NCBI RefSeq assembly: GCF_028554725.1
Contig: NC_071667.1
Span: 8,477,501 to 8,541,500, forward strand
Length of the DNA stretch: 64,000 nucleotides
Direction of reading: 5' to 3'
Origin: Zeugodacus cucurbitae
Taxonomy: Eukaryota; Arthropoda; Insecta; Diptera; Tephritidae
The notes beneath the pieces are model-generated. The model was not told the origin of the DNA, searched no databases, and saw only the letters and a list, made by a program, of their open reading frames with translations. The stretch's first letter is position 1; every line of letters starts with the position of its first letter. Made by a program: the position numbers and the translations under genes. Of this stretch, positions 12,100 to 23,320 are shown piece after piece.

Positions 12100-12538
12100 A
12101 GATCTGGACCAAAAATCTATATACCATGAGTAAAAACAATATGCCTCTTCTTAACTGGCGTAGGAAGCGCTTTCGTGGTTATAGCCGTTTGGCGCCAATT
12201 GGAAATCCCAAGTGCTGCCTGGTCCTGGTCTTTCCAAAGGAGTGGAGGGTTTCCTATTTCTCGGCTACCACCAGCGGCTACTGCATCGAACACTTTCAAA
12301 ACTGGAGCGCTTGCGTCCAATCGGACAACATGACCTAGCCAGGGTAGCCGCTGTCTTATTCGCTGAACTATGTCAATGTCGTCGTATAACTCGTGCAGTT
12401 CATCGTTCTATTGTCTGCGGTATTCGCCGTTGCCAATGTTGAAGGGGCCGTAAATCTTGCGCAAAACCTTTCTCTCGAAAACTAACAGTACCTTCTCATC
12501 GGATGTTGACATCGTCCACGCTGCACCATAAAGCAGGT
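12100..12538 (-). mobile_element. RTE-like retrotransposon fragment, second copy
   Basis: The same polyprotein tail as 6718-7262, on the same strand and more decayed. Recognisable landmarks on the minus strand are FERKVLRKIYGP, NDELHELYDDIDIVQRI, WLGHVVRLD and WKDQ-ALGISNWRQTA, the last being the segment cut off by a stop in the first copy. Trp is replaced by TAG at 12408-12410, in the RRRWNDELY context. Similarity ends at about 12538, after 'gcaccataaagcagg'. Two fragments 5 kb apart with the same orientation are best explained by independent truncated insertions of one family. Confidence 0.75.
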
Positions 12539-13638
12539 CAAAATTATCTACAACTTCAAAGTTATGACGTGGGAGCCAAGACGCGACAAGAGATATTTCG
12601 TCTTGTCCTCTCTCTACTATGATATCTACAAACGTATTTTTTAAACACTTTTTAACACTTTTTGGAAATTGCTATTTAATTCGTATAATTCTGACAAATT
12701 CTAACCTCAACTATCCTTAATCTCAAAATGTTAAAAACGGTGAGTCTTGTATTCTAATAATGACGGTTTAACATTTCAAAGCACCAATTGTATTAATGAG
12801 ATGAGACAACTTGCATACACAATTTAGATTCTTACTTGATCCACAATCTGCAGCATAAATAGGATCTTAGTCAGAAACTGTCGATAGTTAATAACATTCT
12901 TATAGTGCGATCATCACCGTTCATATGAAATTTTAGGAGTTCCAGTCAAACTTAACTTGATCTAACCTCGGAACCACAATGTCGCAGTGCATTTGCAGAG
13001 ATTGGTATCTATAGATTCGAATTTTTTTGCATTCTATAACTGCAAGCAGATGTGCAAATCTCGTTAAAAATAGCATTTTTCTAACTATGTTGATTATGCT
13101 GAAAATTATCTGTCCAACTTGTCACAACTCATAAATTCTGATTGAAAATTTCTATTTTCTCGAAGACATTCCTTTCAGCAGTTGAAAATTCACTTAAATG
13201 GCATTTGTCTCGAGAACAACTAATTCATCCGACACAAATAAGAAAAAAAGACAACTGTTGCGACTTCCTGTGGCTAGTGCGTGTGTGGTCTCAGACTATC
13301 CTACCTACTGCCATAACTGTAGACAATATGTCACAGCATGGTCTGGCATTAAAACTGTGCAAATAAAATCAATGCTATGTCAAAACAAACCACCGATTTT
13401 AAATTATTGCTTACACTTTGTGTGGTGACTCACAGGCATACACAACGATTGTGCCGAAGTGTCCTTTCGTTATTGTCCTTAATTTTCGTGCAGTGGAAAT
13501 GTCGTTTATTTTAAGTGACCCACAAAGCTATTATTACCTGTTTGCATTGGTGATTGCGCTGAGCAACAACAACAAAAGCAAGTATAAACAATAAGAAAGG
13601 CAGGTGCTACGCTGCAGGTTTTATAGACATCAGGATTT
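12539..13638. other. non-coding, nothing recognised
   Basis: AT-rich unique-looking sequence. Overlapping plus-strand frames of 74 and 76 codons at 13142-13428 have no domain. No RNA gene or repeat seen. Confidence 0.45.
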
Positions 13639-14145
13639 TTATGGGGATCCTTTGCAGCTGCGGCTCGCAGAGAGCTCCCATAGCGTTTGTTTATGCTGGA
13701 CTAAAACCAATGAACATGCACAATAGCAACTACAAAGCAATTGGCTCTTTGCCTGTGTGTTGGCGACTACCTTCCTTTTCAACAAAGCCATGCATAGGTC
13801 CACAATCCGTAGATCTGCTGAAGAGACAAGCTCAATCAACTTTGACAGATTAGTAGAAGCTGAGAAAGCATTGAAAGAAAAGTGCATAGAAAGATGCATT
13901 GGATCAGACAAATCTTTCTGCTCACTGAAAGACAACAACACAACAAAGCGGAGGCAATAAGCAGTAATGATTACAATAAGAAAAAGGCAATTACAAATAA
14001 TTAAACGAGTGCAGTCCATAATTGAATTTCCTTCACTAGACAAAGGCACCAGCAAGCGTCTCGTCGAGACATGTACGTATGAACCCAAGTGCCAGGTAAG
14101 TGCTCGAGGCAAAGAAAGCCACACAGCATACAAAAAAGAAACCAA
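13639..14145 (-). other. longest unexplained open frame (168 codons)
   Basis: An uninterrupted minus-strand frame of 168 codons, the longest in the window outside mobile elements. It has one strongly hydrophobic stretch at about residues 47-72 (rich in I, L, V, F and C) that could be a membrane helix. A second, weaker hydrophobic, Cys-rich stretch lies near the C-terminus. The plus strand is also open for long runs here (13757-13960, 13967-14197), so the openness may reflect composition rather than coding. No domain recognised. Confidence 0.2.
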
Positions 14146-14654
14146 TTACAAATACAAAAATATGCAAAAAAAAAATTGTAGAATGGCAAGTGAATAGAAC
14201 GCTTCGCAGCGTGCTAATCCCATTCTTTGCAAGTGTGAGTTGTGTGGTAAAACGCTTTTAGAAAAAAATAATTGTTAAAAAAATTACAACAACAAGAAAA
14301 GATAGAAACCCTAAAGCCAGTCATTGGCTGACTGACTAAGTGTATGCGAGAGCAAATAAAACAAATCAGAAATTAAATGAAAGAACAATTGAAGAAAGAA
14401 TGGCACCACGGCGGCAGTGGCAGTGTCCATTGAAGTTGGAAGTTCGTCGCAAGTCGTACGCTGAACATTCAGTCAGTGAAGCGATCAGCAAGCGTCAACT
14501 CATATGCCTGCATTTATGTACAGTTGGGTTGCGAAAATAAGCAGTGTGTTTTGGTCGCTTTTGGCGTCACTCATTCCAAAATCATTCCTTGAAGAATGAC
14601 AAAAGGGACGCTACAAAAGTAAACCGATAGAGACAGATAGAAACCACGAGGTCT
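14146..14654. other. non-coding, nothing recognised
   Basis: A-rich sequence with a CAGTCA/GACTGA-type palindromic patch at about 14317-14338 (CAGTCATTGGCTGACTG). No gene recognised. Confidence 0.45.
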
Positions 14655-15090
14655 TTTGACATTTCTCTTTGCCATTTCATCATGGAAAGATACATATACG
14701 ATCAACAACGAGTCGAAATTATTAAAATTTACTACCGAAATTCGGAGTCAGTAGCCTCAACATTAAGAGCGCTACGTCCAATTTATGGTCGTCATAATCG
14801 TTCTGTCCTATGATTTCCGAAATTTTTTTTAAATTTTTTTTTTTAACCACGTTTTGTGAACGGCTCAGTCAATTGGCCTTCTCGGTCCTGCGATTTGACG
14901 CCGTTAGACTATTTCCTGTGGGGCTACGTCAATATATGGTCTATGCCAACGAACCAGTGACGATTGATGAACTTCGTACGAATATCGAACGTGAAATTGC
15001 GAAAACCATCGAAAATTGGGTTAATCGTCTGGACTTCTGCCAGCGTGCTCGTGGAGGTCATGCATAAGAAATGTGCTGTTACAATAACAA
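14655..15090 (+). mobile_element. internally deleted mariner-superfamily element
   Basis: An ATG at 14682 opens a 43-codon frame matching the N-terminal helix-turn-helix domain (DUF4817 type) of an insect mariner-like transposase. Landmarks are MERYIYDQQRVEIIKIYYRN and TLRALRPIYGRHN, ending at TGA 14811. After a T-rich junction the sequence resumes near the C-terminus: WPSRSCDLTPLDYFLWGY carries the third catalytic Asp. A shift of one base at about 14935 leads into VYANEPVTIDELRTNIE, then ENWVNRLDFCQRARGGHA and TAA at about 15065. The middle, with the first two catalytic aspartates, is deleted, so the element cannot encode an active enzyme. Terminal inverted repeats are not clear; the outer limits are approximate. 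Confidence 0.75.
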
Positions 15091-15920
15091 AAAATAACAA
15101 AATTGATTACCACTAAATGTCATTCTGCTAATTTTCTGCATGCAACTGTGCAACTGCCGCAGCACAGTATCCGATATGGTACACGCTTGACTTCAGTCAA
15201 CGTTCTGCTCAAGTGACTATGGAGATTGGTTGCCGTCGCGCGAGGACGAGCGTAAGCCACCGGCGACGACTGACTATTGTGACGCTCAGACGTCATTTTC
15301 AATATTCCCGCACGGGATCGGCTGGCATCTACCACTGTCTGGGTTGACTGACGTCGCTGGCGCTGACGAACCGCACACGATGTGTGTGGCATAATGCGTT
15401 AGTTTTGTTCGCCAATTACTTATATAAAGGAAGCCAGTGTAGTGCCGATAGTGGCGGTTCTGTGAAATGTGGATAAGTGACCCGATAAGAATGATGCTCT
15501 ACAAGTAGTGTGGGAAATGCATTAAGCATAATGGGCTTTAAACGAATGTGTGATTGATTGCAAGAAAAAAGAACAAACTGAGATATTCATGTGATAGTAA
15601 TAAATCAATGTTTTATTGCGTTCTATTCAAAGGAGTGCTGTTGAAGACTATAATTGATTAATTACATGTCATCGTGAGTTGAAAGGTTTTCAAACTCATA
15701 AACTCACCTTCACTGGTATTTTCACAAACCAATTACAAAAAGCTTTTAAAAAATGACAGACCTCGCCTTGATCTACATACAAATCTCTGGAAAGTCTTTA
15801 TAGTTTAGTATATTAGACACTTGTTGTTACGCAGTAGAACTGTGATCTTTTGTTCTTTTCCTTCTACTGCCGTTCTATATGTTCTAAATATACTCTCCAT
15901 ATCAAAATACTTATCTAAAA
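15091..15920. other. GC-richer stretch with a possible TATA promoter
   Basis: About 15130-15470 is less AT-biased than its surroundings. TATATAAAGG at 15421-15430 is a good TATA box. A start about 29 bases downstream would fall at GATAGTGG (about 15450), a poor Inr. The first ATG afterwards opens only 13 codons. This may be the 5' end of a non-coding or spliced transcript on the plus strand, but there is no independent support. Confidence 0.25.
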
Positions 15921-16470
15921 CTCCATCTTTCAAGACCGAGGAAAATCCTTAGCTGGTACGATGAGATTGAAGGTGTAGGTTCCGGAAGACTTAACGAAAC
16001 ATGTCTCATTTAAAAGGAAAACAACTAATCATTGGACTACGTTTTGAGCGAACTCTCAAAATATTTAAAAAGACTTCTCTCAAATTTCATCCGAGGAATA
16101 CTATTAACTGGTGCGATAAGATTGAAGGTGTAGTTTCGGGAAGTTCTTGACGAAAAATGTCCCATCTAATAGAAAAATCCTTAGCTGGTCCGATGAGATT
16201 AAAGGTGTAGGTTCTGGAAGATCTTAACGAAACATATCTCATCTAACAGGAAAACAACTAATCATTGGACTACATTTTGAGCGAACTCTGAAAAATTTCA
16301 GAAGACTTCTCTCAAAGTCCATCTCTCACGACCGAGAAATACTATTAACTGGTACGTTGAGATTGAAGGTGTAGTTTCGGGAATATCTTGAAGTGATGGA
16401 TTAGATGGGAATCTAATAGGAAATTAACTAATCGTTGGACTACGTTTTGAACGAACTCTATGAAAATAAG
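15921..16470. repeat. dimeric tandem array of a ~75-80-bp core
   Basis: A core containing CTGGTACGATGAGATTGAAG followed by GTGTAGGTTC recurs four times, at about 15951, 16106, 16183 and 16347. A linker containing 'actaatcattggactac' recurs three times, at about 16024, 16258 and 16428. The order is core, linker, core, core, linker, core, linker. Alternate cores are most alike ('ccttagctgg' at 15946/16178; 'atactattaactgg' at 16098/16340), so the array grew by duplicating a two-core unit of about 230-240 bp. It is non-coding and diverged by scattered substitutions. Confidence 0.85.
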
Positions 16471-19083
16471 GTTTGCCAGAAAAAGATAGTGATTGGTCAC
16501 TAGTGGTGTGGAATGTCTTCGGAATGTATTGTACAGAGCTCAGGTCTCTTTGTTTATAGACAAACAACACAACTTTTCAATACTTTTAGGTCGAGACTAA
16601 GAACGAGACTAAATTATAAGTTTCCTATTTCGTTCATGGCTCCAACAACAACAACCATAGAATATACTGAGCTTCATTCATTCCGGAAGCTTATATAACA
16701 TTTTAGTGTCGCATTTAAACTTCTTGTCCAATAATTTCCTACCGGTTCGAGGCTCTGTGGCAGCAAACACATCATGTCGGAAGGGGAATAGAAAGATCTT
16801 TCAGCGCTGAACGCACATATTGGCGACTTTGTGAGCGTATTTGTTGAAGCACTGTTTGCATGCGTGTGTGTGGTCAGGGAAGTTGACAAACAATGCACGC
16901 ACACACGCTGACACGAACCGCACATCGGGACACACAAGTTGCAGATGCAATACAAATATACAAGAGAGCGGCTGAGAAGAAATATTGTTTCTACTATTGG
17001 AATTTATTATTTTTCACGCCGCCAAACATACATATGTACATATTTGAATATCATACATATGTATGTATGTGTGTGTCGACGCAGGACTAAAGTCAAGTAT
17101 GAAAGTGCTGCACCGACGAAGGATGTGACGCCGCATGCTACCTGGCATCAGTGAGGAACGCCAGTTTGTAGTCGGCGCTAGGCGGTCGCATTAAACATTA
17201 TAAAGGCACCAATTCCCAGCCAGTAAGAAAGACGACAATTGCGAATGTTAATAAATTTTATATTAAAAATGCCACCAAAGACGAGCGACCACAACTAAGC
17301 GCACATATGTATGTCCTCGGTCAGCTACAGATTGCGCTGCTGAAACGCTAAGCGGTCAGCGATCGCTGCTGAGGTTTGGGAGACAAGACGACAGCGGTTT
17401 GCTGCGACTGGATTTTTTATGCCCGAGTACAAATGATAAAGGAATGTATCATAACTATGTTGTTTGATGGCACGAAGAACCAGACAGTTGATCCGAAGAT
17501 ATGCTGGTAAGACCTTGTAGATCTGTCAAGTTCGTAAAAAATGGAGACAACCGAACGATTATTGAAATAGTTAGTGGTAGTCACAAAGATAGCATTTCGG
17601 TTCCGTTCGTACTCAGCACTATCTTATTAAATTCGGGTATTAAAAAGAAACAAATTTCCACGAGTATTCAAATTCATGTAATCCATCGTGTTTGGTGCGA
17701 CTCGAAGACTTGATGGAGTAGTTGGTGCTGGTGTGACGAACGACTCGTTCTGAGTGAAGATTCTACCCAAAGTAGCAAAGAGTTTTACATTCATATAAAT
17801 AATTTTTTCCACTTCTATAAATATCACAGAGATCACTATCGGTTTATAGTGGCTCATGCAAATAAATAGGTAGATGTGTGTGTAACGCAATTTCTTGGTA
17901 GGTTTGTGGTTTCCGTATAAACCACCAAATCAGATAGACATCTATACAGAGCTGTTGGTTCATCCGCTTGTCTGGCTGTCTCTCTGTCTGTCTATTTGTC
18001 TGTTGATCTGGCTGTCCGAAAAGGTGCTGACTTCCCTTGCGTCGCTGTGCGGATCACGTTTCTTGTGGCAGCGTTGGTGGCATTTTTTATGCGCTCTTCA
18101 ATGACTGCTACTCCTCTCATTTTACATTTGTTTTCTGTTATTGTATTTTATTTGTGTGGTTGTTGTAGCATTTATTGTTATTGCCGTCATTAGCGCAATC
18201 AAAACACGCAGGCCACCAACAATCAACAAGATACACAACCATATACATATAAACATATGCATGTATCTAAGTATGCCTCAGTACCTGGGGATTCCAAAAA
18301 CAACACCAAAGTATGTTGGTTATAAAAATCGAGACGCTTAAACGACCGCTAAGCACCAATCTTAGACAATGAGCCAATGAGTCAAATTTAATTTGTACCG
18401 TTTTTTGATAATTTTATGTTCTGTTTTTATTATTAATTCCTTTTTCAATTTTTTTTTCAACGTCGTTGCCGCCGTCGTCGTCGTTGTTAGGCGTATTTAT
18501 GTTCATTTGTGACCTTTACAGTGCGCGCATACACTTCGTCGAGCGTAAAGTGAGTTTCTTCGGTGCAAATGGTCCGTTGGCCAAGACCGCGTTTAGTTCA
18601 CTTCCTCTACAAATACACACACAAACGATCTCTCACATACACCTATATAGTATGTGTGTGCTTTAGTTGTGGACTACGTGAGTGATCGTATAGTGAGAGA
18701 AGGTTTTCCGAAGGCTAATATACGACTAAGTATCGCATTTAATGTTCACGTGTGCATGTTTTTTTCTTTTATAATTTTTATGCTTCTTGATGTGGATTTT
18801 ATTTAACTAATTCTATGCCTACAAAATTTGTATGTGGTTCACCAGAACTGCTATCGTGGTATTGCGTGAGAGAAATACACAAGTATTTACTAAGAAATTA
18901 GCTCTTATTAATTATGACCACGCGAAGATAATTATAGAAAGAGAGTGACCCATGTGAGCTAGCAAATAGCATGACCTGAGTGTGTCGTTAGGCCAGCCTA
19001 AGCCCTAAGTGCAGAATGCTATAAAGTAGTCCAACGTCATCATTCAAATCTTAGTTTGTTGTCACATGATCTCTTGATATCTT
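16471..19083. other. 2.6 kb without recognisable gene
   Basis: Contains CA/GT-rich tracts near 16866-16915, TACATATGTACATA motifs near 17028-17060, TATAAAGG at 17199 (a possible TATA box without a clear start site) and a degenerate (GTCY)n tract at about 17970-18005 not attached to a repeat copy. Overlapping open frames of 60-90 codons show no domain. No RNA gene seen. Confidence 0.4.
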
Positions 19084-20365
19084 TATACTCTCGCAACAAA
19101 AGTTGCTAAAGAGAGTATTATAGTTTTATTCACCTAACGGTTGTTTGTAAGTCATAAAACTAAACGAGTTAGATATAGGGTTATATATATCAAAAAGATC
19201 AAGGTGACGAGACGAGTCAAAATCCGAATGTCTGTCCGTCCGTCCGTCTGTCTGTGCAACGGATAACTTGAGTAAAAATTGAGGCAAAATCGGACCACTG
19301 CCACGCCCACAAAATAGCGAAAACCGAAAACCTATACAGTGTCATAACTAAGCCATAAATAAAGTTAAAAAAGCAAAATTTGGAATAAAGGATCACACTA
19401 GGAAGGGGCATATTTGGATGTAATTTTTTTTGGGAAGTGGGCGTGGTCCCGCCCCCAAATCGGTTATTTGTATATATCTCACAAACCAATAAAGCTATAT
19501 AAACCAAACTTTCTGCAGTCGGTTTTCTTACGTACCCCACCACACACCAAGAAAATAGTTGAAATCGGATAATAACCACGCCCACCTCCCATACAAAGGT
19601 TAGGTTGAAAATTACTAAAACTGGGTAAACTCACGAACGAAAAACGTCGGAAACACTAAATTTCACAGATATAATAGCAGAATGGAGCTGCAATGACATT
19701 TTTTTACAAAATGGAAAATGGGCGAGGCATCGCCCACTTATGGGCCAAAAACCATATCTCAGGAACTTCTAGACAGATTTTAATGAAATTCAGTATATAA
19801 TATTTTCTTGACACCCTGATGACATGTGCGGAAAATGGACGAAATCGGTTCACAACCACGACAACTTCCCATATAACTCATTTTGGAATTCCACCTTATT
19901 CCTTAATTTTATAATATATACATAAGGAACCAATGAAGATAGTGGAATAAAACTTCACACAAGTACTGTACATGATCTGTGGCATCACTTGTAAAAAAAA
20001 TTGTCGAAATCGGACTATAAATTTTCAATGCCCCGGATATCGAATATGAAGAACTCAGTACCCCATGGTAACTTTTCACCGAAAATTTCGGTAAATGTCT
20101 TAGGTATATTAATTTAATTCAGAGGAAATATTTTTCTTCTAATAGTGTGTCTCTTTACCAGAAAAAGTTAAAATCGGGTCATAACTTCCCTTATATATGA
20201 ATATATGGGAATACCTAATTATAGGATTTTCAAAAATGCGATGTGAAATATCATTATGCCGAATATATGGTCAAATTGTGTGTTTTCTTAATAAAAATAT
20301 AACAATAAATTGCGAGAGTATAAAATGTTCGGTTGCATCCGAACTTAGCCTTTTCTTACTTGTTT
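19084..20365 (-). mobile_element. mini-me-like repeat, copy C (long form)
   Basis: A minus-strand copy closely similar to copy A over its whole length. On the plus strand it opens TATACTCTCGCAACAAAAG with GTTGCTAAAGAGAGTAT completing the palindrome. The (GTCY)n tract is at about 19229-19255. Then come the GGGCGTGG/CCACGCCC boxes and the long-type left half, and it closes with TTCGGTTGCATCCGAA and CCTTTTCTTACTTGTTT. A short deletion after the GTCY tract removes the 'atatcttaacgaaacttgg' segment kept in A. The 122-codon frame on the minus strand (19217-19585) is the family frame, not a gene. Confidence 0.88.
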
Positions 20366-21639
20366 ATTTAGTTAGTTTTTCTCTTTATTGACTGCAAAAT
20401 TAGAGAATTCCTTAACTGAAATCTGATCGTTCTCTACTAGCATCAAGTCAGATACTAGCTATGGGGATGATGTACTGAGCTTTAGGCTTACGCACAAATG
20501 TGTCTTTCAATATACAAAAACAAAACAAGCTTAAAATTAAATTCAAGCATTGTCCATACAAAATGGGAGGGAGTGGGAAAAAATGTAAAAAGCGTACAAT
20601 CACATAGTTGACCTATGCAAATTTCGAAATAATAATAGAAATAAACAAAAGCAATCACTATTAAAAATGCTACACATAATTATAGAGGGCACGGTCCAAC
20701 TCAGCTCAGCTCAATGCACATACGCAGTGTAGTACGCATGTATGAGTATATATGGGAGTGCGTGTGTGCGGTGTACTTGTATGGCTGTTATGTTTGAAGT
20801 ACTAATTTTCAATGAGAAAGCCGTCGCTATACGTCCGTCCAGCGGCTAAACAATGCCAAAGACCGCCGGTGTGATTTGAAAGTGTATCTTTTTGTTGCTG
20901 TTGATAGATTGTGGTGGTACCGCGCACATGCGCACAAGGCGAAATGGGCGTCGCGGAGCGGACAATTTGCCACAATTTGGAATGTAAACTAGTGAGTAAG
21001 TGTGCGAGTGTGTGATGCGAAAGTCGCTCACTTTTGAAAAATAAAAAAAATATAATATTGTATTTAAGTGCGAGTTGTTATATCTCGAAAATCAGTGCAG
21101 CGACGGTTACACGCTGTACGTACGTCACACCGTTTGCCTTTTTTATTTACACACACACACAACTAACGGTACAGGCGAATTTGCGCTCATTTGAATGAAA
21201 GTTTGAAGAAACTCTTACAACGTTTATCCAATATCCAGCAGCTTTCGATGCGTTCACCCAAGCAGCAGCCGGCGGATTAGACATACATGTGAACGTACAG
21301 ATGGACGGACGGACGTACGGTATGTTAGATTTCTTTTTCAAGTTTCATTTTTTTCCACCTTTTCACAATTCAATTTGATAGATAGATTTTTTGTAACACT
21401 GTATGGTAGGCTTTTCACCGTCATCGCCACAACGCGTTCATCAGCGTCAACCAACAGCTTCATTATTAGCATTAGCATAAATGTGCGGCGGCCGCTGCAA
21501 AGCAGTAATCTGCAATAAAAAAAAATAAAGTGATCTTCAAATAAACCGTTGCCGCTGATCATCACCGTCATCATCAGTCGGATTATGATTGTATTTGAAG
21601 GTGCCATAACGTCAGCAAACAGCAACTAGGGCAGTCCGT
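20366..21639. other. non-coding, upstream of a promoter-like block
   Basis: AT-rich to about 20690, then a mixed region with GT/CA-rich patches (20700-20780) and a (GGAC)n patch at 21300-21318 not attached to a repeat copy. Minus-strand frames at 20846-21625 have no domain. It immediately precedes the Inr/DPE match at 21647. Confidence 0.4.
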
Positions 21640-21646
21640 CAGTTCG

Positions 21647-21680
21647 TCAGTCAGCGGCAGCCGCGTCGCGTTAGTAGTTG
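21647..21680 (+). promoter_or_regulatory. candidate Inr + DPE core promoter
   Basis: TCAGTC at 21647-21652 fits the Drosophila initiator (TCAKTY) with A+1 at 21649. AGTTG at 21676-21680 fits the downstream promoter element RGWYV and starts exactly at +28, the spacing required for Inr-DPE promoters. There is no TATA box at -30. The block is GC-rich compared with its surroundings. Such a pair is expected by chance about once per strand in 64 kb, so on its own this is weak. The first ATG downstream opens the micropeptide frame at 21747, which gives some added support. Confidence 0.35.
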
Positions 21681-21746
21681 CGCCAGCTCACTTAGGCGGC
21701 CAATTTGATTTTCACCAACGCTTTGGCTTTCGTCACCAACAGCGCC

Positions 21747-21878
21747 ATGACCACTAGAGGCGGCGGCGATGGCGGCAACAACAGCAACAGTGCCGACGGC
21801 TGCACCAACATCATCATCGATGTTTTCTTCTTCATTTTCGTCGTCTTGTTAGTGGTACTTTCTAAATTGTTTGCGTGA
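21747..21878 (+). CDS. candidate 43-aa single-pass membrane micropeptide
   Basis: ATG at 21747 has G at -3 and is the first ATG after the predicted start site at 21649 (5' leader about 98 nt). The frame runs 43 codons to TGA at 21876-21878. Residues 1-20 are polar and Gly/Asn/Ser-rich (MTTRGGGDGGNNSNSADGCT). Residues 21-37 are almost entirely I, V, F and L with one Asp at 25, long enough for a membrane helix, followed by a short SKLFA end with one Lys. This layout (short polar N-terminus, one C-terminal helix) resembles fly micropeptides of the sarcolamban/phospholamban size class, but I recognise no specific family. Caution: the codons lie in triplet-biased DNA (ATC, TTC and GTC runs) of the kind common in fly 5' UTRs, so it may be a chance frame. 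Confidence 0.3.
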   Translation: MTTRGGGDGGNNSNSADGCTNIIIDVFFFIFVVLLVVLSKLFA

Positions 21879-22139
21879 AATTTTATTTTACTACTACTAA
21901 ATTACTCTGTTACTCGTCGCCACATTCGTACATATACACGAGTGTTTGTGTGTGCGCTTGCTTGTAACGATTTTAATAAAACTTTGCAGTTAAATTACTA
22001 AATTAGTTGTTAATTTTGGTGAAATTCTAATTGTTTAGCTGAGGTTTGCAGAGATTCTCTAACCGCTGTGGGCGTGAAAATTGGTTGATGAAATATGGAG
22101 AGGGTTCGCTAAATAGAGTGATTCGAAAGTAATGAGAAC

Positions 22140-22385
22140 GAAAATATAGATTTAATGGTACACAGTCCGATGGAGCGGGTTTTCGAGGTTAGCTTGGCTT
22201 CAACGATCTCTTCACAAACAAGTGCTGCGTTGCTAACTTTTCGGAAAGTTAAGAATAAGTGATCGAAAATATAGATTTAATGGTACAACGACCGATCCAA
22301 AGGGCTTTCAAGAGTAGCTGGAATTGGGTGATCACTTCACAAACAATATCTTGATAGTAAACATTCGGAAAGTTAAGTATTCAAT
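22140..22385. repeat. 125-bp tandem duplication, two diverged copies
   Basis: GAAAATATAGATTTAATGGT begins at 22140 and again at 22265. Each unit continues through an 'aacgatctcttcacaaaca' / 'gtgatcacttcacaaaca' segment to 'ttcggaaagttaag'. The copies differ by many substitutions, so the duplication is old. Non-coding. Confidence 0.85.
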
Positions 22386-23084
22386 AGAAATCTTACAATA
22401 AATACCTCTCAGTCAAACCTGGGTTTTTATTCGGTCAAGAGCCGTCAACTCTATACAATTTCTTCAATTTTTTAAACAAAGATTTGCATCACTTCAATAT
22501 CATTTTGTTTCCAAGTGTTTAATAAACTTTCTTTTACAATTCAGCTCTCAATGAAATGAGGCTGCATTGGAGTTAACCATGCAGTTAAAAGCTTTTCGCT
22601 AGATCTTAATGTTACTATTCTCTTAAGACCGTTCGATTTTTGGTAAGAATAAAATAAGCGAACAAAAGGGGGAGATACAGGGATTGGGGCTTGATTCTTA
22701 TATCAGCTCAAGAAATTCAATAAAATATAATATATATAGGAGATTTTGAAATTTACGGTACTATGTTATTAATAAGCCCAAAAAATGTATATTTCTACTA
22801 CTCATGACCAAGTATCAAAAATAAATATAATAATATTTGTACTTATATAAATTACTTACGAACAATCGAAAAATCACAATTCACAAAACACACCTGTAAA
22901 AGAAATAAGAAGAGTATGAGTAAATATAGAGCCAAATAAATTGTATATTAATTTAGGTTGGACGCAGGAAGCAGGTTTGTTCCACAAGTCGTTCTTAAAA
23001 ATTGTATAATCTCATATTTATTTCAAACATTGACTTGTGTTAAGAAATGAGATTTTTTGATAAAGAGCAACAAATTTTTACGTT
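22386..23084. other. non-coding, nothing recognised
   Basis: Very AT-rich spacer between two local tandem duplications. No open frame of note. Confidence 0.5.
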
Positions 23085-23320
23085 TTTTATAAGTTACTTA
23101 TTTGTCCAAATAAAACTGAAGCAAATTCAACAAGGAGTTCTGGAGTTAGTATGGTCAATTTCAGCTTCAAGCGTTTAGTTTTGGTAGAGAGCAATATATT
23201 TTTAAGTTTTCTATGAGCTACTTATTTAAGCTAATAAAATGCAATGAAATCCATCGAGGGATTCTAGAGTTAGGATAGTCAACTTCAGCTTCAAGAGCAC
23301 AGTTTTGAGAAAGAGTAAGT
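23085..23320. repeat. ~124-bp tandem duplication, two diverged copies
   Basis: Unit 1 starts at about 23085 and unit 2 at about 23205. Shared landmarks are 'gagcaacaaatttttacg' / 'gagcaatatatttttaag', 'agttacttattt' / 'agctacttattt' and TCAGCTTCAAG at 23161 and 23285 (period 124). A weaker third TCAGCTTCAGAAAG follows near 23410. AT-rich and non-coding, with divergence similar to the 22140 pair. Confidence 0.8.

Noticed and set aside
17190..17240. TATAAAGG at 17199 as a promoter
   Set aside because: The nearest initiator-like CAGTAA is only about 23 bases downstream and no meaningful frame follows. Too weak to list.
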